DNA from: Melioribacteraceae bacterium
GTDB lineage: Bacteria; Bacteroidota; Ignavibacteria; Ignavibacteriales; Melioribacteraceae
Assembly: GCA_021647785.1 (NCBI GenBank)
Contig: JAKIUC010000026.1
Span: forward strand, 1-59,473
DNA length: 59,473 nucleotides
Direction: 5' to 3'
Below are positions 35,530-45,200 of this stretch, piece by piece; position 1 is the first letter of the stretch; every line of letters begins with the position of its first letter. The position numbers and the translations under genes are program-made. Below the pieces are notes generated by a model. That model was not told the origin of the DNA and searched no databases. It saw only the letters and a list, made by a program, of their open reading frames with translations.

Positions 35530-36219
35530 AAATGGCGGCGTTGCTATTGATAAGCAGAATATTTTATTAGCTCCATTCTCTTTCAATATTTTTGCTAATT
35601 CTAAAACTGTTGTTCCAGTTGTGATAACATCATCAATAACAATAATATTTTTCCCCTTAATGCTCTTGGAATTCTTTACCCTAAAGGCTCTAAGCATATT
35701 TCCCTTTCTTTCATCATTAGAGAGTTTTGTTTGAGAGAGAGTGTTTTTTACTCTTTTAACAATATTTGTTTTAACATTAATTTGTGATGCTTTACTTAGA
35801 CCTTTTGCGATATACATTGCCTGATTGTAACCACGCTCAATTTTCTTCAAATGAAAAAGAGGAATTGGAATAATAAAATCGACATTCCAATTAGTGATAA
35901 TATTTTTTTTGCCTTCTCCTAACTTTTCCCCAAGTAATATCCCAATTTTAAATTTTTGCTTATACTTCAAGTTATGAATTAAATCTTGCAGCGGACCTTT
36001 CTCTTCAAATAGGAATAGTGAACTGTAATCATCAACCAAATTATCTTTTTTGAATTTTCTATTAAATTCACTTTTAATTTCGTGGTCTTGGAGTATCGAT
36101 ATTTTTGAATAACATTCATTACAAATAAAATATTTATGTGTAATAAGTGTTGCGTTACAGGAAACGCAAAATCGCGGTGAAATAAAATCGAAGATTGAAA
36201 GGATGATTTTCATTATCAT
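35494..36219 (-). CDS. ComF-family phosphoribosyltransferase-like protein
   Basis: The N-terminal zinc-finger-like cysteines CVSCNATL...FICNECYSKI (about residues 18-40) and the C-terminal phosphoribosyltransferase motif VIDDVITTGTTVLELAKIL (about 195-213) define the ComF family, linked to DNA uptake in competent bacteria. Other competence genes are not in the window. The 3' end overlaps the argS 3' end by 36 bp in convergent orientation. Confidence 0.88.
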   Translation of the reverse strand: MIMKIILSIFDFISPRFCVSCNATLITHKYFICNECYSKISILQDHEIKSEFNRKFKKDNLVDDYSSLFLFEEKGPLQDLIHNLKYKQKFKIGILLGEKLGEGKKNIITNWNVDFIIPIPLFHLKKIERGYNQAMYIAKGLSKASQINVKTNIVKRVKNTLSQTKLSNDERKGNMLRAFRVKNSKSIKGKNIIVIDDVITTGTTVLELAKILKENGANKIFCLSIATPPFLHSIGSSNTKN

Positions 36220-36227
36220 CCCAAAAA

Positions 36228-36632
36228 TTATTGAATATTGTGCTTTATTAAAAACTCGGCAAGTGCTCTATCTTTAAACTTCATATGATTATAAAACCAA
36301 GTTTTAACAAGTTTAAGATGTTCTACACTAAGTATTTCTTTCCCAGCATCTATCGATTTTTGGAGACTGCTAATTTTACTTAAGAAACGTTCGTGCTCAA
36401 GTTTGTGCGAGATATAAAGCGGAATCTTGCTCTCTTTCATTAATCTATCTTCCGTTTCAAAATGTAGTTGTAAATTTTCAATAATTTCAAAAAATAGTTC
36501 GTTAGCTTTTTTGTTCTTTTTTGATACTACATACGAATAAAGTTTGTTTGTATCATCAACCATCTTTTTGTGTTCTTTATCCAATGTGGGGTGGTTAAGT
36601 ATGGCTTCGTCATTCCAATCTAAAAAACTCAT
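36228..36632 (-). CDS. Bacteriohemerythrin (O2-binding di-iron protein)
   Basis: The 134-residue protein has the di-iron ligands in order: HPTLDKEHKKMVD, LQLHFETEDRLM, ISHKLEHERFL and FYNHMKFKDRAL. The start FLDWNDEAIL is the usual hemerythrin N terminus. Such proteins bind O2 reversibly and are used for O2 sensing or delivery in microaerophiles and anaerobes. It is 8 bp from the comF-like gene and 22 bp from the VWA-like gene, forming one minus-strand run. Confidence 0.93.
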   Translation of the reverse strand: MSFLDWNDEAILNHPTLDKEHKKMVDDTNKLYSYVVSKKNKKANELFFEIIENLQLHFETEDRLMKESKIPLYISHKLEHERFLSKISSLQKSIDAGKEILSVEHLKLVKTWFYNHMKFKDRALAEFLIKHNIQ

Positions 36633-36654
36633 TTTAAACTCCCAATTATTTAGT

Positions 36655-38775
36655 TTATAACATCCCTTTCTTTTTTCGGATTAACCATTCAAACGCTAAC
36701 AACAAAATTATTAAAGCTAATATCCATTCATTTGTCCAGATACTATATTTAGTTTCAACTATTTTATTTTTTGTTTTACGTTCTGAAAGTTTGTTAACCT
36801 CATCAAACAAATTTGAGTAGCTTTTAATATCAAAAGACTTTCCACTCGTAATATTGCTTATAAACTTAAGATAATTACTATTTAAAACAAAGTTAATATT
36901 TTCAAGATTTGTTTTAGCTATAGTAAACTTTCCATTTACAATTTTAGTTGCTTCTCCAGGGAGTGAGATGTTTGCTGAATAGTTAAAATTACCAGGTTGA
37001 GAAATATTTGTTGTTCCCTCATATTTTCCATTTTGTGTTGAAGTTAGTTTAATCATTTTTTCAAAATTATTTGATGTAATTTTAACATCAAAAGTTGCAT
37101 CATCCCTTGGGGATAAAGACTCATCGTAAGCATTCCCAATAAAATCAATACTTTCGTTTGAATTATATATATCCTTCGAAGTATTTATAAATATTCTCTT
37201 TTGATTATTATTTGCATACAACCACTTGATAGCATCTGCAATAAACTGATTAAATAAATTATCGATCGAATTGTCAGATTGTAAATTCCACTTCCAGAAG
37301 TTAAATCCATTTAACACAATTGAACGACTTGATGCAATATTACTTGAAAAGAGCAAAGGAATTTGTGAAGGTCTATTTCTACTCTTTCCAACTGCAAGAA
37401 TAGTTGTTCCCGATTTTAATACTAACTCAGAAGTATTCATATATATTGGCGGAAGTTTGCTCCAACCCAAAGTGTTTTTTATTAGAGTGTTATTGTATAA
37501 TTTAATTTCCGGCTGCACAAGTATTTTATATTTAGAAAATTTTGTTGCAGTGAAAGGAAGCTGCTCACTAAGGTAGTTCAATTTTACATAATTGACTGAT
37601 TGGGACAGAAAGAGAAAAAATGGTTTATGACTTGAAGCTAAAGCACTCCTTACTGTACTTAGTAGAGTAGCTGGCGTATTAACGGTAGGGAAGTCTAACA
37701 TAATAAATATATCAGCAGAATCGAGTTTTAATCTATTATCTTTTTTATCTAAAAATTTATTTGGTGTAATCTGTATAATTTTACTTAATTTAATATTTTT
37801 ATTCTTCAACAAACTTTGTGTAAGAATAGAAAGGTCTGAAGATGGAGCACCAGCTATGATAAGCACTTTAATTTTATCGTTTAGTACATCTAAAATAAAT
37901 GGATAACTATTATTCTCATACGTTTCCTCTTCACTCAGTTGCGAAATTTTCACCATCAGCCTTTGTTTACCAAGCTCCATAGGTTCATAGTTGAATGTTA
38001 CACTATTTATTCCATTTCCATTCAATTTAATTTGCTCTTTTCCCACCACTCCAGAAGCATCATAAAGAGTTACAAATACTTTACGTCCCGCTAAGTTTGT
38101 ATTCCGGATTATGCTTTTAATTTCTGTAATTTTATTAATATAGATTAATTTATTATAGCTCACTTTTTTTATTGATATATCAGAGGGATGTAAAGTATCA
38201 CCAATTGCAATTGTGAAGATAGGGATGTTTAGTTTTTCAAAATTAGAGTATGAGTTTGTTCCCTCATTTATTATTCCATCAGATATAAGAGTGATTGAAG
38301 AAATATTATCTTCGCTCTTAAAGTAGTTTGTTATATTATCAAAATTTGTAATGGTTTCATCAAACAATAATTTAAAATCATCATTTATTTGAATTGGTGT
38401 TACTTCTTTTCCAAATGTGAAATAATCAATATTACCAGTAACATTATTCTTAAAATCAGAAATAAAAGCATGGGTTTGGTTATCTCTATTTACGCTATCT
38501 TTATTTACAATTGAAGATGAGTTGTCAATTAATAGTAAACTTTTTGGCTGTACCTTACTGCTATAGTTAAAGGTAATTGTGGGTTCAAATAATATTGTAA
38601 TAATTAAAATTAAAGTAATACTTCGGAGAATAATTAAAATTATTTTAATAAATATTGAAGTAACAGGAATTGTAAATCTGTAAACAAAGTAAGTATATCC
38701 AATTCCTAAAATGAGTAGTGGAATTAGTAGTGTGAAATTAGTATTAAAAGCAAAGTCTATGTTTTCAAAATTCAT
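36655..38775 (-). CDS. Membrane protein with VWA-like domain, 706 aa
   Basis: Two N-terminal helices (about residues 14-32 and 41-63) precede a von Willebrand A-like domain whose MIDAS motif is LLIDNSSSIV (D84-x-S-x-S88), followed by ITLISDGIINEG near residue 165. A long periplasmic part (about 200-660) contains LIIAGAPSSDLSILTQSLL, similar to glutamine-amidotransferase-like segments seen in such proteins. A C-terminal helix (WILALIILLLAFEWLI) ends it. Homologues are usually linked to Bat/aerotolerance-type or uncharacterised membrane systems. The function is unknown. Confidence 0.75.
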   Translation of the reverse strand: MNFENIDFAFNTNFTLLIPLLILGIGYTYFVYRFTIPVTSIFIKIILIILRSITLILIITILFEPTITFNYSSKVQPKSLLLIDNSSSIVNKDSVNRDNQTHAFISDFKNNVTGNIDYFTFGKEVTPIQINDDFKLLFDETITNFDNITNYFKSEDNISSITLISDGIINEGTNSYSNFEKLNIPIFTIAIGDTLHPSDISIKKVSYNKLIYINKITEIKSIIRNTNLAGRKVFVTLYDASGVVGKEQIKLNGNGINSVTFNYEPMELGKQRLMVKISQLSEEETYENNSYPFILDVLNDKIKVLIIAGAPSSDLSILTQSLLKNKNIKLSKIIQITPNKFLDKKDNRLKLDSADIFIMLDFPTVNTPATLLSTVRSALASSHKPFFLFLSQSVNYVKLNYLSEQLPFTATKFSKYKILVQPEIKLYNNTLIKNTLGWSKLPPIYMNTSELVLKSGTTILAVGKSRNRPSQIPLLFSSNIASSRSIVLNGFNFWKWNLQSDNSIDNLFNQFIADAIKWLYANNNQKRIFINTSKDIYNSNESIDFIGNAYDESLSPRDDATFDVKITSNNFEKMIKLTSTQNGKYEGTTNISQPGNFNYSANISLPGEATKIVNGKFTIAKTNLENINFVLNSNYLKFISNITSGKSFDIKSYSNLFDEVNKLSERKTKNKIVETKYSIWTNEWILALIILLLAFEWLIRKKKGML

Positions 38776-38799
38776 AATTGTGAAGAGGTAATAACTATT

Positions 38800-39561
38800 T
38801 TAAAAAGAATTAAAATCCCAGTTTTTCATTTCATCAAACATTTTAAAATCGGTTAAATCAAAATGGACTGGAGTAATTGATACATAGCCATTGTTAAGTG
38901 CAACTACATCTCTTTCCAACTCTGTATCAATAATTTCCATATTACCTTTTAGCCAGAAATATTTACCACCATAGGGGTCAGTTCTCTCTTCATAATAATC
39001 GTTCCAAGTAGATTCTCCTTGCCGTGTTAATAGAATCCCTTTTATTTCATCTTCGGGTAGGTCAGGTACATTTACATTTAATAATGTGCCGCGTCTTAGT
39101 TTTTTTTCACAAACATATTGAGAAAGTTGAACCGCTAACTTTGCTGCATATTCGTAATGTTTCGGGTGATGAGAGGTAACCGACATTGCAATTGCAGGTA
39201 CATCCATTATTGCTGCCTCGCGTGCAGCCGAAACAGTTCCGGAATAAATAACACTAATTGCTGCATTTGAACCATTGTTTATTCCTGAGATTACAATATC
39301 AGGCTTCTCTTTTAGAATGTTTTTTATTCCCATTTTTATACAATCTGCCGGAGTGCCGTCAACAGCATAACCAAAAAATTTGTTATTAACTATATACTCT
39401 TTAACTCTTAGTGGAATTTTCATTGTAATTGAATGACCAGCGGCACTCTGCTCGGTTAATGGTGCAACCACAGTTACATCAGCTATTTTACTAAGTTCTG
39501 TAACTAATTTATTTATTCCTACCGAACTAATTCCATCATCGTTACTAACTAAAATCTTCAA
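38800..39561 (-). CDS. surE: 5'/3'-nucleotidase SurE
   Basis: The start MKILVSNDDGISSVGI carries the metal-binding Asp8-Asp9, followed by VVAPLTEQSAAGHSIT and VISGINNGSNAAISVIYSGTVSAAREA, all family signatures. SurE hydrolyses nucleoside monophosphates. It is 253 residues, the normal length. Its stop is 24 bp before the start of the VWA-like gene, and the two are probably co-transcribed. Confidence 0.96.
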   Translation of the reverse strand: MKILVSNDDGISSVGINKLVTELSKIADVTVVAPLTEQSAAGHSITMKIPLRVKEYIVNNKFFGYAVDGTPADCIKMGIKNILKEKPDIVISGINNGSNAAISVIYSGTVSAAREAAIMDVPAIAMSVTSHHPKHYEYAAKLAVQLSQYVCEKKLRRGTLLNVNVPDLPEDEIKGILLTRQGESTWNDYYEERTDPYGGKYFWLKGNMEIIDTELERDVVALNNGYVSITPVHFDLTDFKMFDEMKNWDFNSF

Positions 39562-39639
39562 GAATCCTCTCTTAAAATTTGAATTGTTTTTGCAAATATA
39601 ATTAAAAAAGAGAGCAATGAGTTTAATAAAATTTATTAT

Positions 39640-39712
39640 TATACCGACAATGAAATATCGAAAAAAGTCTCATACCGTAGGCATCCCCGTGGGACAGACA
39701 ATTTGTATTATA
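39640..39712. repeat. Palindromic repeat, family P (partial copy)
   Basis: TATACCGACAATGAAAT at the left end and ACAATTTGTATTATA at the right end match the ends of the copies at 32167-32285 and 2686-2849, with a shortened middle. Confidence 0.5.
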
Positions 39713-39888
39713 ACAGAACCTACTTTGAAGACAAAGGTATTTGGTTTGCAATTGCTCCCATTAAAGATGAGAGATTGGAGGTAAACACAAAATCAATGAT
39801 TATAAAATTTAATAATGAAAATGATAAATTGAAGTTTTTAGAGTTATTTGAATTAAGAAAAATCCCCTCTGAAGAAAGGGGATTTTGA
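39703..39888 (+). pseudogene. Possible C-terminal fragment of an unknown gene
   Basis: The frame has coding-like composition (FAIAPIKDERLEVNTKSMIIKFNNENDKLKFLELFELRKIP) but starts only with TTG inside the end of a family P repeat and has no ribosome-binding site. It looks like the 3' part of a gene cut by the repeat. No family is recognised. Confidence 0.3.
39861..39884 (-). terminator. Intrinsic terminator of the Cys-rich secreted protein gene
   Basis: AATCCCCT and AGGGGATT form an 8-bp stem with an 8-nt loop. On the minus strand it is followed by TTTCTT and lies 25 bp after the stop of the gene at 39910. Confidence 0.7.
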
Positions 39889-39909
39889 AGTGTAACTATT
39901 TTTTTACAA

Positions 39910-40329
39910 CTATTCTTTCTCTACCTTTTTTAATTCCATACCACATTTTGAACATTCACCAGATTTGTGACTTGCTGGTTCGCATTTCATTGGGCATTCG
40001 TACATAGCTCCATCTTTTCCATCTTTGCATTCTTTAGTTTTTGCTTCACCATCTTTATCTTTGCATTCTTTTGCTTTTGCCGATTTACATTCTTTAGCTT
40101 TTACAGCATCGCAACCAGCAGTTTTGCATTCTTCGGTGCAAACGTGTTTTTTCATTTTTTCAGCACTGCAGCCATCAGTTTTACATGCTTCTGTACACTC
40201 ATGTTTTTCAGAAGCTGCTGCTGGTTTTTCTTGAGGGGTTGCTGGCTTATCTTGAGCAAACATAGATGTTGATAGAAGTAGTGATAATGCTACTATTGCC
40301 GTAATTTTGAAAATGTTTGTTACTTTCAT
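39910..40329 (-). CDS. Secreted Cys-rich protein with C-terminal heavy-metal-binding domain
   Basis: After a signal peptide (about residues 1-25, ending STSMFAQ) come two copies of an HxCTExCKTxGC motif (about 42-73), then three KEC repeats within a Lys-rich stretch. The end is ECPMKCEPASHKSGECSKCGMELKK, which matches the heavy-metal-binding domain found in Cu/Zn-related proteins. Thirteen Cys are present in the mature part, so it probably chelates Cu, Zn or similar ions outside the cytoplasm. GGAG lies just upstream of the ATG. Confidence 0.8.
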   Translation of the reverse strand: MKVTNIFKITAIVALSLLLSTSMFAQDKPATPQEKPAAASEKHECTEACKTDGCSAEKMKKHVCTEECKTAGCDAVKAKECKSAKAKECKDKDGEAKTKECKDGKDGAMYECPMKCEPASHKSGECSKCGMELKKVEKE

Positions 40330-40463
40330 TGTATCTCCTTTTGTTTTGAGTTTTTTTTTAGAAAGTTTACTTTAAAAAAGTGAAATTTGAAAGAACTTTT
40401 TGTCGTGCATTTGACATATCCACAAAAAAGATTAGATTTAATTTTGGGTAATTAAGTGTGGGA

Positions 40464-41423
40464 TTATTCTTTTTGTGCAACTATTCTTACTCCCCCTAAT
40501 TTTCTACCGTTAAAAAGTCCCACTATTTTTTGATAGAAATCTTCTAACCCCTCTACAATTTCAATTCCATTCACTTTAATGTGCCTTTCACGGTTTTCAA
40601 TAAATTTATTGAAACGTTCTTTTACAAAAACACTCCATCTTTCAGTCATATCAACCAACTCAATTTTTGAAAACCCATTTGCCGTAAGTTGTACCCTGTA
40701 TTCTTCCAGAGTAGGGAGATAGTTACAATAAACATCCTCAGATAAAATCCGAAGTTCTTCTTTATCAAACTCACCTCTTTTATAGAAATCTTCTATAAAC
40801 ATTTTTCCATTTGCTTTCAAAATATTATTACATTTTTTTAGAAGAGATGAACGATCTGGAATATGCAAGAATACTAGCCAACTAACCAAAGCATCATATT
40901 TATAATCTTCTTCTGTGAATTCAAGAATATTTCCGCAAAGATGTGTAACTAAATCAGTAAGTCCACATTGTTGAGTTAATGATTGTGCTGTAGCATTTAA
41001 GTCAGGCTGAAGCTCGAGTGCTGTAACATAAGCACCCGTTTTTTCTGCTATATATCTTGCAGGTCCACCAACGCCTGAACCTACATCGAAGACTTTAGTA
41101 GTTGCATCAATAGTAAGACCTCTAATGGCTTCATCCACTGATTCAGTTCCTAAATAATGATATTGATCATATTGGGAAATATCCTCAATTTTTAGTGTAA
41201 CATCTTTTTTCAACCCAGCTATTCCAAGTTCGTTGTAAATCCGCTCAGGGTGGTGATATAGTTTCATCCTCTTTATATTTTTTCTCATACTCAATTTAGC
41301 CTTTCTATTGTTGTTATTAATTTGATGAAAGTCTTTTAGCAACCTTACATATAAACGTATTACCTCAATATTTTCACGTGCTTTTTCTAAATTTTTCTTT
41401 TTTATCCCTTTTACTATTTTCAC
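40464..41423 (-). CDS. Class I SAM-dependent methyltransferase with a four-helix-bundle remnant at its N terminus
   Basis: The SAM-binding motif is VFDVGSGVGGPARYIAEKTG near residues 111-130, followed by VTALELQP and LVSWLVFLHIPDRSSLL, as in small-molecule methyltransferases close to the sterol/phosphoethanolamine group. Residues 1-40 (NLEKARENIEVIRLYVRLLKDF) are not part of that fold. They are the C-terminal helix of a four-helix-bundle (S23/Avd-like) protein read on from the ORF upstream. A likely methyltransferase start is the ATG at 41288 (MRKNIKRM) or 41267. The substrate is unknown. Confidence 0.78.
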   Translation of the reverse strand: MKIVKGIKKKNLEKARENIEVIRLYVRLLKDFHQINNNNRKAKLSMRKNIKRMKLYHHPERIYNELGIAGLKKDVTLKIEDISQYDQYHYLGTESVDEAIRGLTIDATTKVFDVGSGVGGPARYIAEKTGAYVTALELQPDLNATAQSLTQQCGLTDLVTHLCGNILEFTEEDYKYDALVSWLVFLHIPDRSSLLKKCNNILKANGKMFIEDFYKRGEFDKEELRILSEDVYCNYLPTLEEYRVQLTANGFSKIELVDMTERWSVFVKERFNKFIENRERHIKVNGIEIVEGLEDFYQKIVGLFNGRKLGGVRIVAQKE

Positions 41424-41556
41424 GGTAAATATTTGTTATTGCTTCTATTGTCTCCTTTTTAATACTTTCGCCTATGGTATATTTATACTCTCGGTTAAAG
41501 TTTTTAACAAACCTAATTATTATTAATACCAAATCATACGTTGCTTTATAAATTGG

Positions 41557-42123
41557 GGCTAAGTTCTCCTCTAAGGATGCCTTTGGCGTAATTAACACAG
41601 CAAATAATATCGTCGCTATGCGACTTCTAATTCAGCTTTGCGGGATTATCCTGGAGTTACCATAGTATCGTCCCGCTGGGACTAATAGAAAATAATAGCT
41701 CCACAGAAATAAATATAAAAAAGAAGCCTCGTAGAGGCGAAACTATGGTAAAGTTAAAACATAACCAGAAAGAAAGTCCCATCGGGCATGCGCGTTAAGT
41801 TAATTGCCCCGACTTTTAAGAGATCTTGTAAGCCCATGTAAATTAAGGCTTTAGCCACAATTTCATTTTCAATTTTGGCTAAAGCCATGTTTGGGTTGTT
41901 AATTTAATCCACGACTTAAAAGTCGTGGCAATTTAATAAAAATTAACTTTTTAATATCAGCTTTTTATGGAAATAACCCTTAACTTAACGCGCATGCCCA
42001 TCGGGACGACATTACTGTAAACAAAAGCAATATTAGTGCTATACTTTAGCTTACTAAACATTTTTATATATAAAAAATGCTGTTATAATTACGCCAAAGG
42101 CATCCTTAGAGGAGAACCTAGCC
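41557..42123. mobile_element. MITE-1 copy b (567 bp, with a nested element)
   Basis: The ends are GGCTAAGTTCTCC and GGAGAACCTAGCC; the inner part of the arms is a perfect 31-bp inverted repeat running to GGCGTAATT. TAAATTGG flanks both sides (41549-41556 and 42124-42131), an exact 8-bp duplication. The core has short palindromes (CGTCGCTATGCGAC, CATAGTATCG) also seen in copy d. There is no transposase gene. Confidence 0.88.
41787..41996. mobile_element. MITE-2 (210 bp) nested inside MITE-1 copy b
   Basis: A perfect 17-bp terminal inverted repeat, CATGCGCGTTAAGTTAA and its reverse complement, is flanked by CCCATCGGG on both sides (41778-41786 and 41997-42005), a 9-bp target duplication. The interior has two hairpins: GGCTTTAGCC with GGCTAAAGCC, and CCACGACTT with AAGTCGTGG. 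It is non-autonomous. Confidence 0.82.
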
Positions 42124-42231
42124 TAAATTGGTAACTCTTCTGTTAATGCCATAGTTTTAAACAAACCTCCAAGGTTTCTAAAACCTTGTAGGTTTTTCCT
42201 ATTTTTAAAATATATTCCGCAAGGCGGGACT

Positions 42232-45200
42232 TTATTTTAGTAGCAACATCTTTTCCACTTGAACGAAGCTTCCACTCTCTCCGTAGGAGTCTGCGACTAA
42301 TCTGTAGAAATATACCCCACTCATTAGGTTGGTTGCATTAAACGAAATTTTGTGAGAGCCAGCTTTTTTAACTCCATTAAAAAGTGTTGCAACTTTCTGA
42401 CCAATTGTATTATAGATAGTTAACTTAACATTGCCAGTTTTAGCAATAGAAAAATTAATATTAGTTGTCGGGTTAAATGGATTCGGATAATTCTGCTCTA
42501 ATAGATATTTCCCAAGAACCCTAGCTTCAACTTCAATTACTTCCGAATATTCAAAAGCTCCATCTGTATCAATTTGCTTTAATCTATATTGAATTTTACC
42601 ACTATATGAATTTGCATCTACAAAAGAATAATCTTTGGGAGAGTTACTATTTCCATGCCCTGGTACAAATCCTAACGTACTCCAATCTCCTTGGACGGGC
42701 GTAGCTCCATCTCCCAAGCCAGTCCTGACGGGCGTAGTTCCATCTTTTCGGAACGAAGCCCGTTCAATTTCAAACCCATAGTTGTTTACTTCTGTAGCTG
42801 TTTCCCAATTTAAAAGAACGGCTGCTGAGCTTGTCGAAGTAGCTGTAAAATAAGTTAACTCTACAGGTAAGGCTTGCTCGCTTGTACCGGCTGTAAATAC
42901 TGAACCAGTAAAAGTATTATCAATAGTTTGTACTTTCCAGTAATAGGATTGTCCGTTAGTTAAATTATTAAGTGTCCATGAGTTTGTATGTCCAGTATTA
43001 CCTTGAGTGGGAATCCTTCTGTATCCACTAGTAGCATTAACCATACCTGAAAAAACATCTGAACCGCCATCAGTAGTTCCTACTACTAAATTGTACGTCA
43101 ATGCGTTTTGGCTTGTTTGAGCATCAGTTGCTTTATCCCAGCTAAATGTTATTGTATTATCATTTACACTTGTTGCTAAATTTGATGGAGCGTTTGGTGC
43201 TGTATTAGATGTATTTCTAAAATTCTCATAAATAATTGTTTTATCCACTGATCCAGTATATCCTATAACTGCTAAATCTAGGTCATTATCTCCATCATAA
43301 TCACCCCAAGATGCTGCCCCTTGTTGTAATCCGGTTAACCCGGCTGATATATCTACAAATGTATTGCTTCCGTCATTACGATAGACCCGTGTGATTTTCT
43401 CTGAAGGTACTTGTATCCAACCAGCCAGCAACAAATCAAGGTCACCATCATTATCATAATCACCCCAATCAGCAAAACCATATGTTAATGATGGACCACT
43501 CCATACTTTTGAAAAACCTCCGCTTCCATTATTAGAATATACACCAGTTGAACTAAGGTATGGCATAGCAATATCAATATCACCGTCACTATCATAATCA
43601 CCAAAGGCAATATTACAGTCGCCTACATTGGGTAAGTTGGTAATAATAGAAGTGAATGAACCTCCACCATCATTTCGATAAATTTTAGTTAATTTACCTG
43701 AACCGGTATGACCCAATACAAACAAATCCAGATCCTTGTCATTATCAATATCAACCCATTTAAGGAAGCTGTTAAAGGCTCCCGTTAATGAAATGGATGC
43801 ATCTGTGAAAACCCCATTATTATTTGTATATATTTTAGTTGAGCCAACTGATGAACCAATATTACCGGTGATAGCCAAGTCGAGATCACCATCATTATCA
43901 TAATCGCCCCAATCACACGAGCCATAATTAACTCCCGTTAACGCAGCAGAAATATCAGTAAAAGTATCGCCTCCGTCATTACGATATATTTTAGAAGTTG
44001 GAACACTAGAACCATTTGTACCAATCAATGCAATATCCAAACCACCATCATTGTCGTAATCACCCCAGGCAGCATAACCATTTGATGTAACAGTAAGGCT
44101 TGTAGAAACAGATGAAAACGATCCATTTGTGTTTTTATATAAAACTGTGTTTGAACTTCCTGTTATTAGAACATCCAAATCACCGTCATTATCATAATCG
44201 CCCCATTCTGAAGCACCCCTACTAGAGTTATAAAAGCCAGCTGAAACAGATGTAAATCCTTCAGTAAAAAATGAGCCTTCCGATGCGAATGCAGACCCTT
44301 TATAATTGTTATCAATTGTCTGCACACTCCAATAGTAATTTGCAGCCGATAGGTCGCCAATAACTCTTGAATTATTATGCCCCATATTTCCAATATCAAC
44401 AATTCTTCTGTACCCCGTAGCGGCATTTACCATACCTGAGAAAATATCAGAGCCGCCCGAAGATGTACCAATTCTTAAATTATATGTTAATCCGTTTTGA
44501 GTAGTTTCACTGTCGGTAGCTTTATCCCAGCTAAATGTAACTGATGTGCCACTAGTACTCGCGGACAAATTAGAAGGTGCATTAGGAGATGTATTTAAAA
44601 CAGGAGACATATTTTCGAATAACTTTGTCGTTCCATTAGTCACGTTCCCTCCCGGCGGAATACCTGATGCAATTATATCAAGGTCGCCATCGTTATCATA
44701 ATCGGCCCAATTAGCTATTGAAATTTCAGCGTAATCAACAAGCCCAACAGCTACCGGTACAAAAGTATCGGAACCGAAATTTTTATATAATTCAGTGTCA
44801 CCTGTGTATCCATAGGATGTTGAGCCGTGGATGAGTAAATCAAGATCCCCGTCATTATCATAATCTCCCCAACCTATAGTGGATTTATGTACTCCTGTTA
44901 ATCCGGCAGATATATCAGTAAAGACCCCAGCGTTGTTATTGTAAATATTCGAGTGCATATCATCGGAGGCATCCATGCCGCATAACACTAAATCAAGATC
45001 CCCATCACTATCATAGTCACCCCAGGCGATACCAGAATTAGCTACTAAGACAAGTGATGCTGAAATGTCAACAAAAGAGCCGTCAACGTTACGGTAAATT
45101 TTTGCTAAAGGAGAATTATCCTTATCCGCAGCCGAGGTTGCTCCTGATAACGCTATATCTAAATCACCATCGCCATCATAATCGCCCCATTTAGCAGTTC

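Larger units (their letters stand above)
41300..42152 (-). pseudogene. Four-helix-bundle (S23/Avd-like) gene interrupted by MITE-1 copy b and by a frameshift
   Basis: Joining the two sides of the element at its 8-bp duplication gives ATG at 42152 and MALTEELPIYKATYDLVLIII, then RFVKNFNREYKYTIGE, the typical start of this family. The frame runs to 41374, but removing one A from the A6 run at about 41397-41403 continues it as KNLEKARENIEVIRLYVRLLKDF. The gene is therefore doubly broken and now runs into the methyltransferase ORF. No reverse transcriptase is nearby, so it is a stand-alone member rather than part of a diversity-generating retroelement. Confidence 0.75.

Noticed and set aside
41380-41430. 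Programmed -1 frameshift at an A AAA AAG heptamer in the four-helix-bundle gene
   Set aside because: The run is in the wrong phase, and joining the two frames needs loss of one base (+1), not -1 slippage. A mutation or sequencing error at the A6 run is simpler.
41300-42152. Diversity-generating retroelement (Avd-like gene)
   Set aside because: No reverse transcriptase, template repeat or variable-repeat target was found in the window, and stand-alone four-helix-bundle genes are common.
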